Below, piece by piece: positions 10,579 through 19,351 of a DNA stretch of 23,688 bases (position 1 is the stretch's first letter; every line of letters starts with the position of its first letter). Under the pieces are notes generated by a model, which saw nothing but the letters and a program-made list of their open reading frames with translations, searched no databases and was not told where the DNA came from. This stretch comes from Ulva prolifera (Eukaryota > Chlorophyta > Ulvophyceae > Ulvales > Ulvaceae): assembly GCA_023078555.1 (NCBI GenBank), contig JALAAN010000031.1:1-23688 (forward strand), in the 5' to 3' direction. Position numbers and translations under genes: made by a program.

Positions 10579-12181
10579 GGCTTCCGCTTCCTGCAAGACT
10601 CAGTCAATCAACACACCAATTGCCTCGATAAAGGCAGGCACTGCTGCTTTACGCTCCTATGCGGGTTGATGAACGCCGAATTGCGTCTCACAGAGCTGGC
10701 GTACTCTGATTGCGCCCTCTCTCGCCGCTCAACGTCGTCGTGGCACAGAACCAAGAAACAATGCTAACTGCATCACAGTTCCGGCCACGTACATTGTACA
10801 CGCAGTCTCTGGGTGTAACAAACACCCCGGTGGCGCGCCGAGGCATTCAAACACTAGGCCACGAGAAATCGAGGCGCGCAGCTCCAGAGCAGCTGCCATG
10901 CGTGTGCTGCCAGGCACATTGCCCCGCAGCTGCTCTGCTGGGCCACTCCACAGTTGCCTCCACACCACTGCTCTATATTCTGCTGCACATGCTCGTGCCC
11001 TGACACCGGGATGTCACGAGGGTCACGCTGTGTTGCAACACCCGGTGCTCCATTCCATGAATATTGTGATATCACACAGCCAGAGGCATATGTGTCTCGT
11101 TTGCAGTGTTGGCTCAGCATGCCTCTTTGGTGCAGCGCTCAGGCCACTTGTGGACCCCTGTTCTGTAGCACTACCCATGCGGGCTTCCCAGAGGAGGCAG
11201 GCAGCCTGTTGCTGCGGTGGACGCCCTGGAGGACCGCCGGACACTTGCGGCCACTGGTTCCGCCCAACTTCAGTGGAAATCCAGAGGTATGGCCGCTATA
11301 CCACTGGATTGCCACAGCAGGGGTCCATGGGCCCAGCTGGAGGGGTAAAGGAGCCTTACATCCAGCCTTGCGGTCACTCAGAAAGGTCACACAGCTCAGG
11401 TGCCACTACCATCTGTCAATTGGCAACCCCTCACGCCACCTGGTCTGTGACGTTTCTGAACGAGTGCACCGCAAGCGACGAGACCGCAGGGGTTGTCATG
11501 CAAATTGTGCGGGCTGCTGCAGCCACGGATGGCGGGGAAAACGAGCCGTCGGGAGGCCGCGGCGGACGAGGTGCTGCAGCCTGCATGGCCCGCCCGGGCG
11601 CCGAGATGCATGCGGCACGCTGCTCAAGCAACAGTGAAGGCACGGCAGCGATGAGGCTGGCAGCACACGCGGTGTTGCGCACTGCAGCCACGGATCACCA
11701 GTGCATGTGAGCCACGTTGCAGCCAAGAACGACCAGTCACTGTTATGGAATGCTGTAGCAGTCCGGACATACTGGTGGCCAGAGGTGGCCAGAGGGCACA
11801 CCTGGCTGTGGGTTTTCTTATGACCATGTATTGAATAACGCGACTGTTGATAAGGAATCGGTCTCTTATGATCTACGGACAGAGGTACCTTTGTCAATGA
11901 GGTACACCTTCGCGATCCGTCTCAGTCACACAGCCCGGAGGGATCAGCTCTGCAGCCCAGCCTTGACAGTTTTGTAAGGGTAGCGTAACTTTAGATTTAC
12001 TGAGCCGGTTTAGATGCAGACACCTGCTGCCAACAATCACGAGCGCGCGGCGGCGCCGCGTAGCAGTGGTGCATGGCCACGCCGACGCCGGGCAGCCTGT
12101 GCTGCTGCATGCTCACATCGTGAGAAGCAACGCTATCTAATTGGGATTTCTTTATGCAGGTACGCCTCGCAAGGTCCACGA

Positions 12182-12186
12182 TTACA
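12182..12186 (-). terminator. Candidate poly(A) signal TGTAA for the ADPRM-like gene
   Basis: TGTAA on the minus strand about 730 nt past the stop at 12919. It is the first copy I find downstream of that gene. It overlaps the stop of the weak candidate CDS, so the two interpretations compete. Confidence 0.25.
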
Positions 12187-12440
12187 TCAGCAGCCGAGCG
12201 AGGCTTTCCGCCTTCGCCCTGTGGGGCCGCAGGCTGCGCCGGGTCAAGAAGTGACCTATGCTGCTGGGCTCTACACACACACCGCCAGCGCAGCATGACA
12301 ACAGTGCCAGGCAGCACGCGCGCGGCCCTCTGCTCGTCCCGCAAGCTCTGCATGCGTACGAGGGCCGGCGCTGCGGCCGGCGTCGGCGGCTTCGCCACCG
12401 CAGCGCACAGCATGCCCAGCGCGTGCTCCTCCCGGCCGCG
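12182..12440 (-). CDS. Weak candidate: hypothetical coding fragment, minus strand
   Basis: From about 12431 down to 12318 one frame uses mostly G/C-ending codons and reads '...EEHALGMLCAAVAKPP...LVRMQSLRDEQRAAR'. In another frame, from about 12255 to the stop at 12182-12184, a basic tail '...RPHRAKAESLARLLM' has the same codon bias. Joining them needs a very short intron, and extending upstream needs a frame change near 12434. I recognise no domain. It may equally be 3' UTR of the ADPRM-like gene, since TGTAA occurs at the putative stop itself. Confidence 0.2.
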
Positions 12441-12918
12441 CCTGCCCCGCCACAGCCCTCTTGCGCAGCTGCCGCTGCAGGTTGCAGCACGTCGCGCAGC
12501 ACGTGGCACACACTGTGGGCATGGCTGGCATGCCTGGCACCGCCAGCGTGGCCACCAGGGTCCAGGCGGCGTGCGGCAGCTGAGCAATCGTGGTGCAGGA
12601 GGTGCATGGCAGGAGCATGCGGGGTGAGACCGCCTCTGGCCACAGCGTCATGCGCAGCTGTGTACAAATTCTTTGGGGGCGGGGAAGAGGGTGCGGTCTC
12701 AAGACGACTTGATCGCAGCATGACTGACCGGGCATCTGCCCTCTGCTGCGCATGCTGAGCTGGCCTTGGAGCGTGCCAGCCACACAGCGTCCGGGCATGT
12801 GCCGCGCCCTAGCCCAGCACGCCAGCATCCCCAGCACGCTGCACCACAGCACAGCACCTCGCCCAGACCCTGAGCTCTGCCGCATCACCCCTGATGAACG
12901 GTTTCTGCGGCGGGTGCT

Positions 12919-14462
12919 TCATGGCTCGGCGCGGGGCGCGGCGGCGGCGGCGGCGGCGGCGCGGCCGTCGATGCGGCTCACGGCGCCGCGGCCCTCCAGC
13001 ACGAAGCCGTCCTCGTACACGTGAAAGAGGCCGTGGCTCGCGTCGTGGTGCTGCGGCGCCTCGAGGAGGGCGGGCATCGTGATGAAGTGCACTCCGCGGC
13101 CGTCGACGTGGTGGCCTTGTTGGTGGATGTGGCCTACACGCATGCCCCGAATGGGTGCCGCGCTTGCAATGGAGTACATGTGCTACGGCTGCATGGCCGC
13201 AAAAGCTCGGAATGCGCGGGGGGTGTCAAAATGTCAGCTGACTGGTTAAGCAACTCTGAATTTACTGAGCCGTATCCTATTGGTCATTGACAATTCCAAG
13301 TTGACGGGACCACACATGCCGAAGGGGTGAACCAACCCTCTACTAGTGATACACAAATATGCCAGGCACCCACCGGACAGGAAGGCCAGCACGTTGTCGG
13401 CTTCTGCAACGACACCTAGTACGTCCTCGTAGTTCCATAGCAGCGATTTGCTGCGGAGGCCGGTAGACTCTGGGTGGACGGGGCAGTGGCTGCACACGAC
13501 GGCCCTCTGCCCCCGCGCGGACGACTCGGCCAATTCCTCTCGTAGCCACTCTAGCTGAGCTTTGCCGACAGCTCCGTTGGAGTGCTCCCACCGCCTGACG
13601 GGATCAGCCTCGTATGCTGGCCGATCAAACTGCAAGCCAGAGTTGCAAGTCGGAGGTGTGCTCTGTATTCGCACCTGAACGAGGCAACCATGGCTGAATT
13701 CAGGCGCACAGGGTGAGAGCGCACCTCATGCGCGGCTAGCAATGCGCTTGCCTCCTGGTACTCCTTGCTGCTGGATGCGTTGCCGATGACTGCGACGTCG
13801 TACGTGTCTAGCACTATCATCCTGAGCTTCGGGTGAGGAAGAAAGCTGTAATAGCACCTGTCGCCTGGGCCATTCATGCCCAGGCGCTTCTGCAGGTGTC
13901 TCCTTGAGTAGCAGTAGAGGCAATGGTTTCCAAGCACATGGTAAGTGGTGCCCGCAGTGAAGCGACCGAACGCTGCCAGGGCCTGCTCGAGCGCGTACAA
14001 TACGGCGCTCTTCACCCCGCCGTGCTCGTTCGCGACAGAATGCTGCACACCGTCGACAATATCGCCCAGGTGTATTGCAAACTGTGCGCTCTGTTTTTGA
14101 AAGTCTTGAGCGGCGACCTGTGCCAGCTGCAAGCTCCGTCGATAGCGTCTGAAACACACGGCTGCACATCAATCGACAGCAACTCCACGGGCGTGTAGAG
14201 GTTACTACTACAGCTACAATTGGCACATGCCCGCTTGCCTGTGCAAGCACTGGTGCCAGCCATCACATCGAGCAGACACAGACCTCGTTATGGTGCCGTG
14301 CACGATGCAGTCGTCCACTTCCGCCCACTGTAGATCCGTGCACACTCCAAATGTCACCAGCGGGGCAGTTTCGGGTTTCATATCGACGATAGCCCCTGTG
14401 GTGCCACCGGCGCACGATGCTAGCTTGGACATGCCTGACCGGAAGAGCGAGGTGAGAACCAT
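12919..14462 (-). CDS. ADPRM: Mn-dependent ADP-ribose/CDP-alcohol diphosphatase-like metallophosphatase
   Basis: Family members hydrolyse ADP-ribose and CDP-choline-type nucleoside diphosphates with a dinuclear metal centre. Exons: 14462-14284, 14148-13725, 13629-13374, 13133-12919; phases fit and give 357 residues against about 340 in animals. Metal-site motifs run in order: 'TFGVCTDLQWAE', 'HLGDIVDG', 'VLGNHCLY', 'VVCSHCPVHP', 'FLSGHIHQQGHHVDG'. The GNH motif is followed by Cys where most relatives have Glu. 'GTITRRYRRSLQLAQ' and 'YYSFLPHPKLRMIVLDTYD' also match the family. Met codons at 14462 and 14432 could both start the protein; I took the first. Exon 3 may instead begin at 13662, adding 11 residues but leaving a 62-nt intron. 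The C-terminus is a poly-Ala tail from a GCG-type repeat. Confidence 0.9.
12940..12963 (-). repeat. GCN/CGC trinucleotide repeat encoding a poly-Ala tail
   Basis: Successive GCG/GCC triplets code for eight Ala residues just before the last five residues of the ADPRM-like protein, outside the catalytic fold. Length variation between strains would be expected. Confidence 0.75.
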
Positions 14463-15368
14463 ACTCAGGGCTGCCGGCAGGCTCGTGTCTACGATGCAGC
14501 GATTGATTTTGGAGGGTAAGAGTCTGCAGGAGATGCTTGAACGCGACCAGAGCACGTGTGATCAAACAAGCTTCTGGTTCCACTTGAACCGATGGGATGA
14601 GCACCTGCAGTACTGGCAGCCGCATTCCAAAGCCAAGAGTGTCAGCAACCACCGCAGCGTCACGCGTACGCAGGCGTCCAATTCACTCGTTCGTCAGCCA
14701 CTAGAGACGCCGGTGGGCCTCGGCTGGGCTCGGACCACGCACGCATGCGGCAGTGCCCACTCGTCCAGAAGCTACCGCGAACGTGGCAGGTTGAGGCGCT
14801 AGTCACAGCTCGACCGGTTTGCGACAAAGACGAACTGTATCAGCTGCGTAATTACATAAGCAACACGGCACTGGGTCCAAGCACAGCCCAAGTCGAGGGG
14901 TGCGTAGGCGACTGGGCATCTGATTTGACTGGGCAGCTGCACTGGAGAAACGCACGCAACGTATGCAGCACATCTCAGCGTCAAACGACACCTCACCACC
15001 TCGCAGCAGCACAGCCTCAAGGAACGACCGGCAAGAACAGTGCATGCACCGCCTGGGCCTACTGATCAGCCCATCCTTCACTCCACAGGCAGTGATGAAC
15101 CACCTCTCCTGCATACCCGGGCCCCAGCCGCTGCCCACCAGAGACTCTGGAGGCCTGCTTCAGAGCTCGAGCACGCCAGCGCTCGCCTCGACTTGTTCCC
15201 AGCTCCAGCAGGCCTGCAGCCTTCGCGGCAGCAACCTCGCACCGAGCTGGGAAAACAGCTCCTCCCCCGCCCGTCACCACAATTGCCCCGGATGCCCTTT
15301 AACGACCAGCCCACCGCCAGATGCGGCCAGGCGGCGTGCCCGGCCTCGTACAGGGGGGGGTCCGCCTC
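14463..15368. other. Spacer between ADPRM-like gene (5' side) and SDR gene (3' side)
   Basis: About 0.9 kb of moderate GC. It should hold the ADPRM-like promoter and the SDR 3' UTR. The open frames here match no family and have no consistent codon bias. A minus-strand TGTAA at 14852-14856, about 510 nt past the SDR stop, is a possible poly(A) signal. Confidence 0.6.
14852..14856 (-). terminator. Candidate poly(A) signal TGTAA for the SDR gene
   Basis: TTACA on the plus strand, 513 nt past the SDR stop. The assignment rests only on the motif and its orientation. Confidence 0.25.
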
Positions 15369-16806
15369 TCACCACTGGATCGGCTGGCCGTCCCAGGCGA
15401 TGTAAGAGCCCGTGGTACGCATCGAGACGCCGTCGATGAGGCCGATGAGCTGCCGCGCGCCGCGCTCCGCGGAGAACAGCTGCTCCGGGGGCACGTTCTT
15501 CTTGAAGGGCGCCGAGATGTCGGTGTCGCAGGTGCCGGGGTGCAGCAGCACGCACGCGACGCGCCGCCGCCGCCGCTTGAACTCGAGCGACAGCGTCTTT
15601 GTCAGCTGGTTCAGCGCCGTCTTGGACGCCCTGCAGGCCCGCGCCACCTGTTCCGGGGACTGGCTGGGAAGCAGACATGTCTTTGCGCTGCAGCTGCAGC
15701 TCACGATCCAGCTGTGCCCCGGGCAGGAATCGCAGGCAGGCGCGGCACAGCAGCGGGTGCGTCCTCCCGAGCCCGCAGCCGCTTCGACGCGGTTCAGCCC
15801 TCCGAATTCGTTAACGAGAGAAAGAGAGCTCGGAGGAGAGTGCAAGCCTCTCTGTGTGCATGGCCGCAATGGCCTGGGCCTGATGCGCATGCGTCCGCGA
15901 GGCCGGGTGGCGCGGTGGCGAAGGCCGGGGTGCGTACCTGTATGAGTACCAGCCGCCGATCTCGTTGTCGGTGATGGAGGCGACGCGCGCCGACATGTTG
16001 GCGACGACCGCGGGAGCGTCCTCCGTCGCGCCGCCCTTGTCGGCGGCCGCGGCGAGCAGGCCCTCAAACGCCTGGCACACGAGGATTGGCCCGATCGCGT
16101 TGGTCTGGAAGCTCGTGTTGATGTTCTCCGCCGTGATGCGCGACAGCGCCGTCTCGGGCGACATCTTGCCTGCAGGCGCTCGCGGCGGAGGTCAGCCGCC
16201 ATGGTTGTCGGCCCTGGGTGACTGAAGGGGGGGTTCATTCGGCGCACACACACCTGGGATGTGGAGCACGGCGGCGACGTTGAAGAGCAGGCTGAGGTAC
16301 GGCGTGCTGGCCTTCACCTGCTCGGCGCACTCCCGGATCTCCTCGGGCTTGGTGACGTCCATCTGGTGGATGGCGAGGCGGCCCGGCGCGTGATGGCTCT
16401 GCAGTGCCTGCAGCTCCGACGCCCCCGCGGGGTTCCGACATGTTGCGATCACCCTGCACTCGGCGGGCGTGTGCTGTGTGGTGCTCGGGGGTGCACGGCC
16501 GGGCGCGGCGAGGCCCGGCTGGGCGAGGCCTCGTGGTTGAGGCGGGATGGTGTGGTGACTGGACACGGGGTGCGCGTCGGTCACCATAGGGGCACCGCAC
16601 CGGTACTCGGGGCGCTCAAGGAGCTGTGTGACAATCTGTAGTCCGATTCCTCGGGAAGATCCTTGAATCAGCGCGTATTTGACTGGAGTCTCAGGCGCTG
16701 CTGCGCAGAATGTGTGGCCATGCACGGAGGAGGTGGGCCCAGCTGACCATCGCGCGACGGCAAACCACGCCGAACGGCAGGGGCCTGAAGCTATTCTACA
16801 TGCCAT
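15369..16806 (-). CDS. Classical short-chain dehydrogenase/reductase (C-factor-like SDR)
   Basis: An NAD(P)-dependent oxidoreductase of unknown substrate. Exons: 16806-16601, 16453-16254, 16169-15938, 15630-15369; all phases match, giving 299 residues. The Rossmann fold starts with 'YALIQGSSRGIGLQIV' (GxxxGIG cofactor loop). It continues with 'HQMDVTKPEE' (adenine-pocket Asp), 'LLFNVAAVLH' (in place of the usual NNAG), a catalytic Ser in 'NMSARVASI', and the YxxxK pair in 'WYSYRASK', split by the last intron. 'LLHPGTCDTD' is the PG motif after the active site. The ~45 residues before the fold have few acids and could be an organelle-targeting peptide, but ATG 16806 is simply the first in-frame Met. 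Sequence style resembles C-signal/CsgA-like SDRs; the substrate cannot be inferred. Confidence 0.92.
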
Positions 16807-17366
16807 TGTGGAGGTGTTGGTCTGACAGCAGTGTGTGTGCGCCTTCGTGCAAGTCAGAGTTCGCCCCGCTGGTACTGCTTCAAACTGCTTGAACGCGATA
16901 TAATACGCACTGTAAACAAGTCGCGTCCACATGTACTAGGCAAAAGTACATGTGCGACAGGCTGCGTGCATGGCATATAGCCAGACATGGAGTTGACGGA
17001 GCTGCTCGCATCGTGGCTGGACGGGCCAACGCGTGCTTCAGTCGTGGCCACTCCACGCGCGAACGTAACCAGCAGCCTGATTCAACGCGGACTGCGTTTG
17101 AGACATAACGCAAACTTTACCGCTCATTAGCAGTATCCCCACGGATGCCAATGGCGCAGCCGTCTCTCTCAAATTAGAACTTTCCTCATCAGCTTATGTG
17201 GACAAGGCTCTCCACACACGCAGGGAACCGAGACCAACAGTTCAGCTTATCGTATCGTAAGCTGCGGTAGTATCATAGATACTCGTAGGCGGACAGTGCT
17301 GGCCTTGCATAGGCCTGCAGGCGACAGCAAACTCATCGCGTCCTGGACGCTCTCACGGGTTCAGCA
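16807..17366. promoter_or_regulatory. Divergent intergenic promoter region (SDR / S26-like gene)
   Basis: 560 bp of distinctly lower GC between two divergent start codons. On the minus strand TATTATAT (16905-16898) lies about 92 nt before the SDR ATG and could be a TATA-like element. Near the plus-strand gene are two short perfect inverted repeats (17243-17264 and 17269-17283). No coding sequence was recognised. Confidence 0.5.
17243..17283. repeat. Two adjacent short inverted repeats upstream of the S26-like gene
   Basis: CAGCTTA/TAAGCTG arms (17243-17249 and 17258-17264) flank an 8-nt loop. AGTATC/GATACT arms (17269-17274 and 17278-17283) flank ATA. They sit 84-124 nt before the ATG at 17367 and could be protein-binding sites or chance. 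Confidence 0.5.
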
Positions 17367-18655
17367 ATGTCGCGATCATGGTCAGTGCGGTATATGTGGC
17401 AGAAGCTGATCCAGGCATGGGATGTACATGCCGCTCATGTGCGAAAGTACATGGACAAGAATACATCTGCTGCTTCGGCGTACAACTTCGGACAAGAGCA
17501 CGGGGAGAAGTCCTGGGCGTTCACTAAAAGAGCGCTTTTCGGTCCTTTGACAAGAGTTATCAGGTTCACAGGCCCCGCCATGGCTCCAACACTGAACAGG
17601 AGGAGCACAGGGATGAGCTCGGGTATGAATGCAAAGACGGCACTCCCGCGCCGAGCACTACCGTATCTATCCTGTCCAGCCTATTATATATAATATTGAG
17701 TACCTAGAGGCACCCTCGTGCGGTGTTTTGCGCCTGCACTGCTCGTGTCATCTGTGGACGTGCAGAGATTCAGCAGGGCGACTGGGCCTGTCAGCGTCAC
17801 GAAATGCGGTGACTCCAATCACCCGCACGGTAGACCTCGCTGAGAACATCAAGAGTGCAGGCAACTACGAGTTTCTGCTAGTTCGGGAACTTCCGGACCC
17901 GCACCAGGGAAATGTACAAAACGGGGATGTAGTGTGCCTCAGGCATCCCAACGGCATCACGCCAGACTCAATACTTGTGCGAAGGGTACGTCTCTCTCCA
18001 AAATCGACTCCATGGCCCGGAATGCTCTGACGTGTGTTGCCTAGAGCTGTCAAAGGGGATGTGACCTGGGCGCACCATCATCTTCTCGTGGTGCGATGCA
18101 GGTTGTAGCTTCGGGGGGCGATGCAATCGAGCATCCAGCAGATGGTACAGAGCAGGTCATAGCTCCTGGTGCGGACCCACAACAATGTGAATTCTTCAGC
18201 GACCATGCCATAGCCCTTGTGCGCAGCCAAGTGGTGAGCTGCAGCCATCTGCACTGAGCCGTACACGAGGCGAAAGGCCATTGCATGTCAGAACACCAAC
18301 ACACCATCCGAAGTATCAGCCAGAAGTGCAGACAATAGGTGCATTTGCAGGTATGGTTTGGGTGCAAGCTGAGAACGAGGACAGCAAGGTCACGGTAGAG
18401 GACTCCGCGACCTTCGGGGCAGTCGCTGTGAGCAACGTGCTCGGGCGCTGCATCTACGCCTTTGCGTCAGAAGCTGACCAGGCAGCGATAGAGAACAACG
18501 AGGCGTGGAAGGCAGATGACGAAGCGGTGATCGCGGCCGAATTTACGGACGAGCTGGTTGAGTCACTCGAGAATGTCAAGTCATCGCTGGGGGAACCACA
18601 CCCGGGGCCTGGGCCACCGGCAGCAGACAGCACGAGGCCCAAGAAGTCCCCGTAA
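17367..18655 (+). CDS. S26 (IMP2-like) peptidase homologue lacking the catalytic Ser-Lys dyad
   Basis: Related to mitochondrial inner-membrane peptidase subunit 2 and type I signal peptidases. Exons: 17367-17622, about 17774-17985, 18102-18233, 18332-18655; roughly 307 residues. The acceptor of exon 2 could also give starts at 17768 or 17777, all in the same phase. The active-site box reads 'RFTGPAMAPTLN', with Ala (GCC, 17577-17579) where proteases have Ser. The Lys box reads 'SILVRRVVASGGD', with Arg where IMPs have Lys. Other blocks are intact: 'LLVRELPDPHQGNVQNGDVV', 'GMVWVQAENED', 'EDSATFGAVAVSNVLGRCIY'. This pattern recalls a land-plant S24/S26-annotated group, also without Ser and Lys, so a non-proteolytic role is likely. 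No strong membrane segment is evident in the N-terminal ~65 residues. The acidic, Pro-rich tail after 'GRCIYAF' is extra to IMP2. GC is lower than in neighbouring genes. Confidence 0.85.
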
Positions 18656-19351
18656 CCAGCAGCACTGCAAGAGCCCATAGAGGGCTGCGTGCTATGTTGC
18701 AAGGACGAAGTCGGAGAGGCAGGTAGCACCGCAGGAACAGCAGAGTATACGCAGCCCGATCGCGGCAGCACCGCCCCCAGACGTAGAGCAGTGCCACTAC
18801 ATCAACTCTCCCAACCGAGCAGCACGTTTGAGTGAAAGGGCTGCGTCGTGTGCGTGAGAGGCACCAGGTGGCGTGGCCTCTGGGCCAGTGCATGCCCTGG
18901 CACAGCCAGCATAGCAAGTTGAGTGATGCACGACAGTGTGAAGTGTATGTTACAAATGATTCCCGAATACCAACACGATAGAATCACATCAAATGCGAAT
19001 GCATAGGTTCATAGAGACCTGCGCTCATTGCCGGTCTGCAGCTGTCGTGGTTTGCGGAATCATGGTGGTGGAGGGTGTGCCACTGGATGCCCTCCGGAGA
19101 ATCACAAAGCACACCCACCCCGAAAATCCTGGAAACTGTCCCTCGGCTCTACTCTGTTGCTATCTCTGCGCTTCAAACATGCGCTATTGTTTGCCTGTGA
19201 ATGGAAGAGGGACTGCGGGTGCCCTGCCAGTGGAGTCACGGTTGCAGACATGTCACCCCCGCCCAGGGACAGCTGCCCGCTGGGAGCACACGATACACTG
19301 CGCTAGACGCACTCACCTGCCTGCGCTGGACACATAAACACCTGCTCGCAG
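18656..19351. other. Spacer between convergent S26-like and formin genes
   Basis: About 0.7 kb that should carry both 3' UTRs. No coding-like frame stands out. A minus-strand TGTAA at 18950-18954 lies about 400 nt past the formin stop. Confidence 0.6.
18950..18954 (-). terminator. Candidate poly(A) signal TGTAA for the formin gene
   Basis: TTACA on the plus strand, 398 nt past the stop at 19352. The spacing is ordinary for long algal 3' UTRs. Only the motif supports it. Confidence 0.3.

Larger units (their letters stand above)
10579..12918. other. Lower-GC spacer between ArgJ and the ADPRM-like gene
   Basis: About 2.3 kb, visibly less GC-rich than the flanking exons. It should contain the ArgJ promoter on the right of 10578 and the 3' UTR of the ADPRM-like gene. 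Open frames of 200-270 codons exist near 10898-11710, but they are Cys/His-rich, overlap in several frames and resemble no family I know. One minus-strand stretch (12182-12440) has coding-like composition and is listed separately. No tRNA, transposon end or terminal repeat was recognised. Confidence 0.6.

Noticed and set aside
10898..11710. Overlapping plus-strand open frames of 227 and 270 codons
   Set aside because: Cys/His/Ser-rich in both frames, no consistent codon bias, no family resemblance, and they sit in spacer DNA.
13551..13674. Treating 'TPPTCNSGLQ' as certain coding sequence at the start of ADPRM-like exon 3
   Set aside because: Both acceptors are in phase. The later one (exon from 13629) leaves a 95-nt intron like most others, so the longer version is kept only as an alternative.
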